NCBI GenBank assembly: GCA_003142915.1
Contig: PLNZ01000323.1
Location: 1-5,292 of the forward strand
Reading direction: 5' to 3'
DNA length: 5,292 nt
Source: Ignavibacteriales bacterium
GTDB taxonomy: Bacteria > Bacteroidota > Ignavibacteria > Ignavibacteriales > Ignavibacteriaceae
Position 1 is the stretch's first letter. Each line of letters begins with the position of its first letter. The position numbers were made by a program, and so were the translations under genes. Positions 1 through 5,244 of this stretch are shown here, piece by piece. The notes beneath the pieces are model-generated. The model was not told the DNA's origin. It did not search any database and was given only the letters and a program-made list of their open reading frames with translations.

Positions 1-296
1 AATTTAATATCTTTTGCTATGGGATAAATAATTTTCTTAAGATTAAAATTATCATTTTGTTCAAGCGTAAGTTTTGTAGGAATTAAGAAACTCTCATGCG
101 GTTTATCCGAATTGATATGCCAGCCTTCGCCAATAGTTACTTTAACCGCTAATTTGAATTCATCGCCGGCATAAACTTTATTATAAGCACTATAAGATTT
201 AATTTTTACAACATCATTTCCTGCCTGTAGAGAGGTATTTGTAATAAACAAGATTGTTATAGCTGTTATAAAGAAATATTTTAATTTTTTATTCAT
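1..296 (-). CDS. DsbD-type thiol:disulfide interchange protein, N-terminal part (partial, runs off the window)
   Basis: Translating the minus strand from the ATG at 296 gives 98 uninterrupted codons up to the window edge, so the 3' part is missing. Residues 1-24 form a Sec signal peptide: MNKKLK, a hydrophobic stretch (YFFITAITILFI), then a likely signal peptidase I site after SLQA. The mature part has the pattern VYAGDEFKLAVKVTIGEGWHIN...P...FLIPTKLTL (about residues 41-78). This resembles the periplasmic domain at the N-terminus of DsbD-like proteins (the Pfam family named for DsbC/DsbD correctors), which passes electrons across the membrane to periplasmic thiol partners. The redox cysteines and transmembrane part would lie beyond the window. 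A stand-alone exported protein with this domain is the alternative. There is no strong Shine-Dalgarno sequence. The gene starts 62 bp after the nadE stop on the same strand with no terminator between, so co-transcription is plausible. The export and fold-family call is fairly firm; the full-length identity is inferred. Confidence 0.72.
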   Translation of the reverse strand, partial: MNKKLKYFFITAITILFITNTSLQAGNDVVKIKSYSAYNKVYAGDEFKLAVKVTIGEGWHINSDKPHESFLIPTKLTLEQNDNFNLKKIIYPIAKDIK

Positions 297-358
297 AGCA
301 ATTTTCAAATACTTATTAACGAAATCATAAATCGACCTCAGTCTCTGTCCCGAGCAAA

Positions 359-1996
359 TTATTTTCTCCAGCCCTGGACAATAGGATATCTTCTACCGTA
401 ACCAAATGCTTTTCTTGATACTCTTAATGCAGGCGCCGCCTGTTTTCTTTTAAACTCGTTTATGTCTACAAGCCGTAAAACTTTTTTAACAACCTTTTCA
501 TCGCCTATTATTGAAGTAATTTCATTCTTTTCTTTATTCTCCTCCAGGTACATTCTCAGTATTTTATCAAGAAGTTCATATTCCGGTAATGAATCCTGGT
601 CCTTTTGATTTAATCTTAATTCAGCAGAAGGCGCTTTATTTACAATTTCATAAGGGATTATCTCATCATTCTTATTGATATAATTTACTATTTTATATAC
701 ATCTGATTTGTAAACGTCGGCAATTACAGCCAGTCCGCCGCTCATATCGCCATAAAGTGTGCAATATCCCACAGCCATTTCGGATTTATTGCCTGTAGTA
801 AGAAGCAAATAATTGTGTTTATTTGCCAGCGCCATAAGGTACATTCCGCGAATCCTTGCCTGGATATTTTCCTCGGTTACATCAGCTTTCTTACCTTTAA
901 ATGCTTCTGAAAGCATTTCCATTGTCTTATCAACAATGGGCTGAATTGAAATCTGCTCCGATGAAATACCAAGTTTTGTAATTAGTTTCTCCGAATCAAT
1001 TATGCTACCGCCGCTGGAAAATTCAGAAGGCATCAGGACAACATTTACATTTTCTTTTCCCAAAGCTTGAACAGCAATATAAGTGACAAGCGCCGAATCT
1101 ATACCGCCGCTTAATCCTACAAGAACTTTCTTAAATCTCAATTTTTCACAATATTCTTTTACACCATAAATAAGCGCTCCCAAAACTTCTTCTTCAAAAC
1201 TTCTTTCTGCATTGGGTATAGGTTCATATTTTGCACATGTATCATAAATAAAATAATCTTCTTCAAACGCTTTGCCGAGAAGGACAAGATTCCCATCACT
1301 ATCAAAGCACATGCTTGCTCCGTCAAAAATCAGATCGGTCTGCGCACCGACATGGCAGACATAAGCAAGCGGGATTTTATCATACTTTGTAAGAACAGAA
1401 AGCATTTCATGCCTTTCTCTTATTTTACCGTAATGATAAGGGCTTGCAGAAATATTTATCAGAAGATTTGCCCCTTTATTAATAAGTTTTTTTACCGGGT
1501 CAACACTGTATCTTCTTTTGTACCAGTAATCGGCGTCATTCCAGATATCCTCACAGATAGAAATTCCAAGATTTACTCCTTTAAATTCGAATACATTCAC
1601 ATCCTTTGCCGAATCAAAATAGCGCATTTCATCAAATACATCATAATTAGGAATTAAGGTTTTATTTTGTACAAATCGAATTTTACCGTTAAAGCAAAGA
1701 ACTGCGGAGTTATGTATATCGGTTCCGATTAAATCCTCACCTTCGGTAATTGTTCCAAAAACAAGCCCGGTATCGACTGTTACAGCGGCTATTTCCTTCG
1801 CAGCTATACCGGCAGCTTGTCTGAATTCCTGTTTTTCAACTAAATCAAGCGGAGGGTAGCCTACCAGTGACAGCTCCGGAAAAATAACTAAATCTGCGCC
1901 GTCATTAACTCCGCGGTTATAGCCATTAATAATTTTATTTTTATTGTTTTCAATATCGCCGATAGTTGTGTCTACCTGGCAGAGAGCAATTTTCAT
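359..1996 (-). CDS. nadE: Glutamine-dependent NAD+ synthetase (two-domain NadE)
   Basis: This cytoplasmic enzyme makes NAD+ from deamido-NAD+ (nicotinate adenine dinucleotide), ATP and glutamine-derived ammonia, the last step of NAD biosynthesis. The 545 residues cover both domains of the glutamine-dependent type. The nitrilase-like amidase domain (about 1-255) shows the Glu/Lys/Cys triad: Glu41 in FPELSLVGYP, Lys112 in NKTLIPNYDVFDE and Cys148 in GISICEDIW. The synthetase domain (about 265-545) shows the ATP-binding PP-loop LSGGIDSA (295-302), the NIQARIRGMYLMALAN helix (377-392), TTGNKSEMAVGYCTLYGD (400-417) and the C-terminal KRKQAAPALRVSRKAFGYGRR segment. Nothing essential looks missing, and the length is normal for the bacterial two-domain form. 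The start MKIALCQVD is the canonical N-terminus. There is no clear Shine-Dalgarno sequence upstream, but a possible promoter lies 22-52 bp before the start. The gene is divergent from the PspC unit and lies upstream of the DsbD-like gene. Confidence 0.97.
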   Translation of the reverse strand: MKIALCQVDTTIGDIENNKNKIINGYNRGVNDGADLVIFPELSLVGYPPLDLVEKQEFRQAAGIAAKEIAAVTVDTGLVFGTITEGEDLIGTDIHNSAVLCFNGKIRFVQNKTLIPNYDVFDEMRYFDSAKDVNVFEFKGVNLGISICEDIWNDADYWYKRRYSVDPVKKLINKGANLLINISASPYHYGKIRERHEMLSVLTKYDKIPLAYVCHVGAQTDLIFDGASMCFDSDGNLVLLGKAFEEDYFIYDTCAKYEPIPNAERSFEEEVLGALIYGVKEYCEKLRFKKVLVGLSGGIDSALVTYIAVQALGKENVNVVLMPSEFSSGGSIIDSEKLITKLGISSEQISIQPIVDKTMEMLSEAFKGKKADVTEENIQARIRGMYLMALANKHNYLLLTTGNKSEMAVGYCTLYGDMSGGLAVIADVYKSDVYKIVNYINKNDEIIPYEIVNKAPSAELRLNQKDQDSLPEYELLDKILRMYLEENKEKNEITSIIGDEKVVKKVLRLVDINEFKRKQAAPALRVSRKAFGYGRRYPIVQGWRK

Positions 1997-2017
1997 AATT
2001 ATTCAATATTTTTATTA

Positions 2018-2048
2018 CAAAAATATGAAAGACAGCAGGATTAAACAA
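2018..2048 (-). promoter_or_regulatory. Candidate nadE promoter, Bacteroidota-type -7/-33
   Basis: Read on the minus strand, TATTTTTG (2025 to 2018) matches the Bacteroidota primary-sigma -7 consensus TAnnTTTG. Seventeen bases further upstream lies TTGTTT (2048 to 2043), which could serve as the -33 box (consensus TTTG). Transcription would begin about 10-18 bp before the nadE ATG, giving a short leader. In DNA this AT-rich such matches arise by chance, so this is a candidate only. Confidence 0.3.
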
Positions 2049-2183
2049 TTTTATCATTAAAGAATGCACCAATTTATGCGCCTAAAGTATATAATTTAAT
2101 TTTCCTAATCTACTGTTTTTTTTTCCCAGAGTTTTGAATAACATATTTCAGCGTAAAAAGGTTATTATTTTTCATTATATTAG

Positions 2184-2195
2184 TTTCAATTGAAA
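2184..2195. promoter_or_regulatory. 12-bp perfect palindrome, possible operator
   Basis: TTTCAATTGAAA is a perfect dyad and is the most symmetric site in the nadE/PspC intergenic region. It lies 155 bp before the PspC start and 188 bp before the nadE start. A dimeric regulator could bind here, but symmetry alone does not prove that, and the flanks do not extend the dyad. No regulator gene is present in the window. Confidence 0.25.
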
Positions 2196-2338
2196 TAATT
2201 TTATTTAAGCGCTTTTTAGTGCGACCGTTAATCTTGTCTATTTTCCGTTTTTCAGAAACATTTGCCGATAGTAATATAAAGCACATATCAATAGAATAGT
2301 TTTAATATAATTATGCCGGAAAATAAAACATAAAATAC

Positions 2339-2343
2339 GGAGG
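2339..2343 (+). promoter_or_regulatory. Strong Shine-Dalgarno site of the PspC gene
   Basis: GGAGG sits six bases before the ATG at 2350. This fixes that start over later in-frame ATGs. It is the only canonical Shine-Dalgarno sequence among the genes in this window, whose other starts are preceded by AT-rich sequence with at most short purine runs. Confidence 0.8.
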
Positions 2344-2349
2344 TATAAA

Positions 2350-2787
2350 ATGAACGCAAAGAAACTATACCGGTCAAGAAAAGATAAAATGCTCGGCGGA
2401 GTAGCAGGAGGCGTAGCAGAATATTTTGATATTGACCCTACCCTTGTCAGGATTATATTTATCGTTGCTCTTTTCTTTGGGGGAGGCGGGTTTTTAGCTT
2501 ATATAATTATGTGGATAGTAGTTCCCGAAGAGCCGTTTGTTATTGTTACTCCGGATGCCTCTGCCAATCAAAAAGCAACAGGAGAAGCAGCCGGACCAGA
2601 TCCGCAAATTGTAAACGAATATCATCATCGCCCAAAAAGAAGAAGTATCGGCGGTATAATTTTGATTATTATCGGAGTTCTATTTCTTTTGGATAATTTT
2701 TTCCCAAAATATGACTTCGGAGATTTTTGGCCCTTAATTTTAATTGCTATAGGGGCCGGATTATTAATACGTTCAAAAAATAGTTAA
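2350..2787 (+). CDS. PspC-domain membrane protein with C-terminal LiaF-like transmembrane module
   Basis: This 145-residue inner-membrane protein has two modules. Residues 3-60 form a PspC domain: KKLYRSRKDKMLGGVAGGVAEYFDIDP followed by TLVRIIFIVALFFGGGGFLAYIIMWIVVPEE. This is the usual amphipathic start plus hydrophobic hairpin. A polar linker rich in Ala/Pro/His (61-97) leads to a LiaI/LiaF-type membrane module (98-141) with RRSIGGIILIIIGVLFLLDNF, then DFWPLILIAIGAGLLIRS. PspC proteins belong to the phage-shock envelope-stress response, and LiaF-type modules occur in regulators of cell-wall stress systems. No PspA, PspF, LiaS or LiaR is encoded in the window. The next gene starts 20 bp downstream and repeats the second module, so the two products probably act together in the membrane. 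The start is set by a strong ribosome binding site. Domain calls are firm; the physiological role is inferred. Confidence 0.92.
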   Translation: MNAKKLYRSRKDKMLGGVAGGVAEYFDIDPTLVRIIFIVALFFGGGGFLAYIIMWIVVPEEPFVIVTPDASANQKATGEAAGPDPQIVNEYHHRPKRRSIGGIILIIIGVLFLLDNFFPKYDFGDFWPLILIAIGAGLLIRSKNS

Positions 2788-2807
2788 AAAATCTGGAAGA
2801 ATTATTT

Positions 2808-3746
2808 ATGAAAACAAAACATATTTTCTGGGGTTTGCTTTTCGTATCAATCGGAATATTGATCCTGTTAAAGAACATAGGATTATTATATATCGATTTG
2901 GCAAATATATGGAAATTCTGGCCTTTAGTTATTATTCTTTGGGGAATTTCCTATTTTACAAAGAGTCAAATTGTAAAAGGATTCATCGCGGGTATTGCGG
3001 CAATAATCCTTGCGGTTGCACTCTTTGCTTTTTTTAATTCTTCATATAATTTTATTTGCAACGCTTTTTCTATAAAAGACGATGATTTCAATTTTACGAT
3101 AAACGAGAATACAGATACATCGAATTATAATGAGTCTTATAGCTCAAAAATTAAGAATTGTGAATTTAACTTAAATGCAGGAGCAGGCGCTTTTATCATA
3201 AATGATTCCACTGATGATTTGATGAATGCCGTTACGCAGGGAGTAAAAAATAATTACGAATTTACGCGCCAGGATGCCGGTGATAAATCTACAGTCACAA
3301 TGACTATGAAGAAGAGGCAATTTGTCTTTAATGATGAGCATAACAAAAATAAGACTTTAATTAAACTGAACACCTCACCGGTTTGGGATTTAAATCTTGA
3401 TGTAGGCGCTGCCGCTATTGATTTTGATTTCTCCCCTTTCAAAACCGATAAAATAGATATAAAAATGGGTGCGGCAGCTCTGAAGGTAAAGTTGGGAAAT
3501 AAACTTAATGCTACAAATTTTCATTTAAAAGCCGGTGTTTCTTCGGTTGATATACTTGTTCCCGAATCATCCGGCTGTGAAATAAGGTGTAATACGGCGC
3601 TTTCTTCCAAAGCTTTTGATGATTTCATAAAAGTTAATTCTAATCTTTATAAGACGGATAATTTTGATACAGCAAGAAAGAAAATTTATCTTGATATTGA
3701 TACCGGTATTTCATCAATTCATGTATCAAGATATAGCTTTGATTAG
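2808..3746 (+). CDS. LiaF-like membrane protein with C-terminal toast-rack (repetitive beta) domain
   Basis: This 312-residue protein begins with the module that ends the upstream PspC protein: HIFWGLLFVSIGILILLKNIGL (5-26), then IWKFWPLVIILWGISYF (34-50). A further hydrophobic segment follows at 57-76. The rest (about 115-310) is beta-rich and built from recurring units: LNAGAGAFII (122-131), LDVGAAAIDF (197-206), IKMGAAALKV (218-227), LKAGVSSVDI (240-249) and DIDTGISSIHV (296-306). This is typical of the LiaF C-terminal/DUF4097-like 'toast-rack' domains found with PspC. An odd number of membrane spans would place the beta domain on one defined side of the membrane, but I cannot tell which. 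The start codon has a weak GGAAGA upstream. The gene ends at a hairpin terminator, so the PspC/LiaF pair forms a closed two-gene unit. A role in envelope-stress sensing is likely from context but not shown by the sequence. Confidence 0.87.
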   Translation: MKTKHIFWGLLFVSIGILILLKNIGLLYIDLANIWKFWPLVIILWGISYFTKSQIVKGFIAGIAAIILAVALFAFFNSSYNFICNAFSIKDDDFNFTINENTDTSNYNESYSSKIKNCEFNLNAGAGAFIINDSTDDLMNAVTQGVKNNYEFTRQDAGDKSTVTMTMKKRQFVFNDEHNKNKTLIKLNTSPVWDLNLDVGAAAIDFDFSPFKTDKIDIKMGAAALKVKLGNKLNATNFHLKAGVSSVDILVPESSGCEIRCNTALSSKAFDDFIKVNSNLYKTDNFDTARKKIYLDIDTGISSIHVSRYSFD

Positions 3747-3758
3747 TGTTAAATATTT

Positions 3759-3801
3759 AAAAAAACAAGCGGATTCATATTAATATGATCCGCTTTTTTT
3801 T
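3759..3801. terminator. Rho-independent terminator after the PspC/LiaF unit, probably bidirectional
   Basis: An arm starting AAGCGGAT at 3767 pairs with ATCCGCTT ending at 3795. The inner CATAT/ATATG bases can extend the stem, with one bulged T. A run of T follows to 3801 and a run of seven A precedes (3759-3765), so the same hairpin can stop transcription from either side. It begins about 12 bp after the stop codon of the toast-rack gene. Confidence 0.88.
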
Positions 3802-3844
3802 AAGGTAAGATTTAAATAATTATAGAAAAAAAACCTCTCCCACA

Positions 3845-3880
3845 GGCTTGCCTACCGGCTTATCCGCCGACAGGCAAGCC
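3845..3880. repeat. 36-bp symmetric hairpin, REP-like element
   Basis: GGCTTGCCT (3845-3853) pairs with AGGCAAGCC (3872-3880). Inside are a symmetric AC/AC internal loop, a second stem CGGC/GCCG (3856-3859 with 3866-3869) and a six-base loop TTATCC. No T-run follows, so it is not a standard terminator. The compact GC-rich two-stem structure resembles dispersed palindromic repeats. Only one copy lies in this window, so repeat status is inferred. Confidence 0.6.
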
Positions 3881-3884
3881 GGCA

Positions 3885-3926
3885 TAGTTGTTCGATGGGG
3901 ACAGTTGAAAAGCAGCGTCGTTAGGC
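3885..3926 (+). other. attC-like 3' half-site (putative integron cassette boundary)
   Basis: GTTAGGC at 3920-3926 fits the integron R' core GTTRRRY. Just upstream, GTTGAAAAGC (3904-3913) has the composition of an L' box, five to six bases from the core. The complement reads GCCTAAC, a short spacer, then GCTTTTCAAC, as in the arm of many attC sites. The matching 5' arm is not intact: the best candidate is GCCTACC at 3850-3856, which lies inside the GC-rich hairpin. No integrase is present in the window. The core match is seen directly; calling it a degraded or interrupted attC is inference. Confidence 0.3.
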
Positions 3927-3945
3927 GGACAAAAAAAGAATTAAT
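3921..3945 (+). repeat. Pre-start box, copy A (before the 70-codon ORF)
   Basis: TTAGGCGGACAA followed by an A-rich run and GAATTAAT leads directly into the ATG at 3946. It matches copy B at 4194-4218 in 17 of 25 ungapped positions, and better if one base is gapped in each copy (TTAG-GCGG-A-CAA against TTAG-T-GCGG-CAA). The A-rich tail accounts for some of the identity. Confidence 0.4.
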
Positions 3946-4158
3946 ATGAATTTTGAAATATTGTTTTTAACAATCAGTGCAATGTGGGTTACTTCGGAAG
4001 TAATGCTGGGTATTCTTGTCCGCTCTACAAAGAACAGCCGGGATCAGGATAAAGGTACGTTGAAATTGTTAAATATCATTATTTATACTTGTGTTACTGT
4101 TGCAGTAATTGTTGGCATTCGTGGGATCGGAACTATTGGTGCATCCAACTCTATTTGA
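3946..4158 (+). CDS. Small membrane protein; apparent N-terminal fragment of an isoprenylcysteine methyltransferase-family protein
   Basis: This 70-residue product has two hydrophobic segments, EILFLTISAMWVTSEVMLGIL (about 4-24) and LLNIIIYTCVTVAVIVGI (41-58). They are joined by a charged loop RSTKNSRDQDKGTLK. The W..SE pattern, the basic 'R..KxSxxxDKGTLKLL' loop and the second helix resemble the start of bacterial ICMT-family membrane methyltransferases, which normally run to about 190-220 residues. The catalytic C-terminal part is absent: the stop at 4156 is followed by a hairpin, and no other frame downstream continues the family. It may therefore be a truncated remnant, or a short two-helix protein in its own right. 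There is no strong Shine-Dalgarno sequence, only an A-rich leader. The start lies 25 bp after the TTAG of the attC-like core, the usual position of a cassette gene. The family link comes from remembered pattern and is not secure. Confidence 0.6.
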   Translation: MNFEILFLTISAMWVTSEVMLGILVRSTKNSRDQDKGTLKLLNIIIYTCVTVAVIVGIRGIGTIGASNSI

Positions 4159-4195
4159 CCACCCCGATAAAAAGCACGGGGGTAGGCTGTTTTTT
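4159..4195 (+). terminator. Terminator-like hairpin between the 70-codon ORF and the lipoprotein gene
   Basis: CC-A-CCCCG (4159-4166) can pair with CGGGG-G-T-A-GG (4177-4186), with a bulged G and A and a loop ATAAAAAGCA. A run of six T (4190-4195) follows after CTG. It starts directly after the stop codon of the preceding ORF. The bulges and the gap before the T-run make it weaker than the terminator near 3780. If active, it would separate the small ORF from the lipoprotein gene, which would then need its own promoter; I see none in the 23 bp left. Confidence 0.42.
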
Positions 4196-4218
4196 AGTGC
4201 GGCAATAAAAGAGATTAT
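4194..4218 (+). repeat. Pre-start box, copy B (before the lipoprotein gene)
   Basis: TTAGTGCGGCAA, TAAAAGA and GATTAT lead into the ATG at 4219, at exactly the same distance (25 bases from the first T to the ATG) as in copy A. It overlaps the T-run of the terminator-like hairpin. Unlike copy A it lacks a GTTRRRY core, so the likeness is to the leader as a whole and not to the attC core. Confidence 0.4.
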
Positions 4219-5244
4219 ATGCGATACAATATATACATTTTAGCCTTTTTGTTAACCATGATAAGCTGCACGCGAGACAGCAACATTACTGGTCCGGTGA
4301 CATCAAGTACCGGCAATGTTAAGGATAACATTCTTTATACTTTTGCGGTTTCGAAAGATAGATTGGGAATTTTTGACACATTGAGCATGACACTGACAGC
4401 GTTTAACCAAGCTAACACAACGGACACACTCTATGTAGGCAGTAACATTTTTACATGGTCATTAACAAATAGTAACGGGGAATTAATATCATCCGGTCCA
4501 ACAGTTTTTGACGATCTCATTATTTCGGTTGTAATTATGCCTCATCAATCCGCGGTGCTTAATAGACTTAGATACAGCATGGCGGATATTTTTAGCACAA
4601 CTATACAACCAGGTTTGTATCATTTACAATGCAAAATTAGTAATGGCTTATCTTTACAATTAAATCTCCATTGCGGAAAGAGCGAAAACCAGATTACTGA
4701 TCCCTCCGGCATTACTTCACCTATTTATCCATTGAAAGTTGGGAATAAATGGACTTTTAGGGAAACATATTTATCGTCATCCGGTACTGTTTTTGGCAGT
4801 GATACAGTATCCCAAACAATTGTTGGGGAGGAAATGATAAATGGTGAGAAATGGTTCCTGCTAACATCAACAGCCTATGTTGATCAGTTAATCACCACAA
4901 AGCAAGATGGTATCTATTTATATTATCCGGATATTAATTCTGTCGTTTTAAAATATAAATATCCGGCTGCTATGGGTGTAGAATATACTTCAGGGTATGA
5001 AGAGTGGACCGGTGCATTACTTACATTAGTTACATTTCAAATGACAGTTGATTCTACAAATGAAGTTGTTACTGTTCCCAAAGGTACATATCAATGTTAC
5101 AATTATGATGCTCCTGAAGTTCTCGCAACATTTGGCATGCAGACTAATGAAATAGGTTCTCAAGACATTCTCCTTTCCAATATTGGCCCGGTAAAGGAAA
5201 TATACGGCAATATTATTTGGGAACTTATATCGACTAATTTTTAA
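4219..5244 (+). CDS. Predicted lipoprotein with BsuPI-like beta domain and a second secreted beta domain
   Basis: This 341-residue exported protein has a lipoprotein signal peptide: MRYN, a hydrophobic IYILAFLLTMI, then a lipobox-like MISC with Cys17 as the lipidated residue. A Ser/Thr/Asn-rich linker follows. Residues about 37-152 resemble the BsuPI (intracellular proteinase inhibitor) immunoglobulin-like fold: LYTFAVSKDRLGIFDTLSMTL, DTLYVGSNIFTWSLTN, then a Pro-Gly-x-Tyr turn (PGLYHLQCKI). After a linker, residues about 168-341 form another beta-rich domain starting IYPLKVGNKWTF, with VPKGTYQCYNY (286-296) and NIGPVKEIYG (321-330). This arrangement is common in secreted proteins of this bacterial group but has no assigned function. 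Six cysteines are present including Cys17 if C138, C152, C293 are counted with it only four, so disulfides are uncertain. It is probably anchored to the inner or outer membrane facing outward. AAAGAG-like purines precede the ATG. No terminator is visible in the last 48 bp of the window. Confidence 0.82.
   Translation: MRYNIYILAFLLTMISCTRDSNITGPVTSSTGNVKDNILYTFAVSKDRLGIFDTLSMTLTAFNQANTTDTLYVGSNIFTWSLTNSNGELISSGPTVFDDLIISVVIMPHQSAVLNRLRYSMADIFSTTIQPGLYHLQCKISNGLSLQLNLHCGKSENQITDPSGITSPIYPLKVGNKWTFRETYLSSSGTVFGSDTVSQTIVGEEMINGEKWFLLTSTAYVDQLITTKQDGIYLYYPDINSVVLKYKYPAAMGVEYTSGYEEWTGALLTLVTFQMTVDSTNEVVTVPKGTYQCYNYDAPEVLATFGMQTNEIGSQDILLSNIGPVKEIYGNIIWELISTNF

Larger units (their letters stand above)
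1997..2349. other. Divergent intergenic region between nadE and the PspC gene
   Basis: This 353-bp AT-rich stretch separates the divergent nadE and PspC genes, so it should carry the promoters for both directions. I see no open reading frame of useful length (the ATG at 2064 gives only 11 codons), no tRNA and no tandem repeat. It does hold a candidate Bacteroidota-type promoter for nadE (2018-2048), a perfect 12-bp palindrome (2184-2195) and a strong ribosome binding site at its right end. I could not find a convincing promoter for the PspC gene: a TAGTTTTA at 2297-2304 resembles a -7 element but has no matching upstream box. Confidence 0.7.
3834..3930. other. GC-rich intergenic island (about 60% G+C)
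   Basis: By hand count about 58 of these 97 bases are G or C, while the flanking DNA is strongly AT-rich. The edges are abrupt: an A-run ends just before 3834 and another begins at 3931. The island is non-coding as far as I can see. It contains the 36-bp hairpin (3845-3880) and the attC-like half-site (3885-3926). The composition and sharp borders suggest an inserted element or dispersed repeat; I see no target-site duplication. Confidence 0.6.

Noticed and set aside
1352..1657. 101-codon open frame on the plus strand, antisense to nadE
   Set aside because: It lies wholly inside the conserved nadE coding sequence on the opposite strand. The translation has no recognisable domain and there is no ribosome binding site. 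It is a shadow frame.
2511..2696. 61-codon open frame overlapping the PspC gene in another frame
   Set aside because: The Ser/Arg-rich translation has no family resemblance and lies within a firmly identified gene.
3254..3442. 62-codon minus-strand frame inside the toast-rack gene
   Set aside because: It is antisense to a well-supported coding sequence, with no ribosome binding site and no recognisable domain.
3850..3926. Complete canonical attC site
   Set aside because: GCCTACC at the left could pair with GTTAGGC at the right, but the bases after it do not complement the L'-like GTTGAAAAGC, so the standard R/L double-stem fold does not form. Only a half-site is claimed.
4143..4200. Second attC site around the hairpin after the 70-codon ORF
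   Set aside because: ATCCAAC fits the 5' core RYYYAAC and the inner stem is GC-rich, but no GTTRRRY follows at the right end. A terminator explains the hairpin and T-run more simply.
4156..4218. Frameshift continuing the methyltransferase-like ORF past its stop
   Set aside because: The other two frames after 4158 give no ICMT-like sequence and soon end or run into the lipoprotein leader, so a single frameshift does not restore the family.
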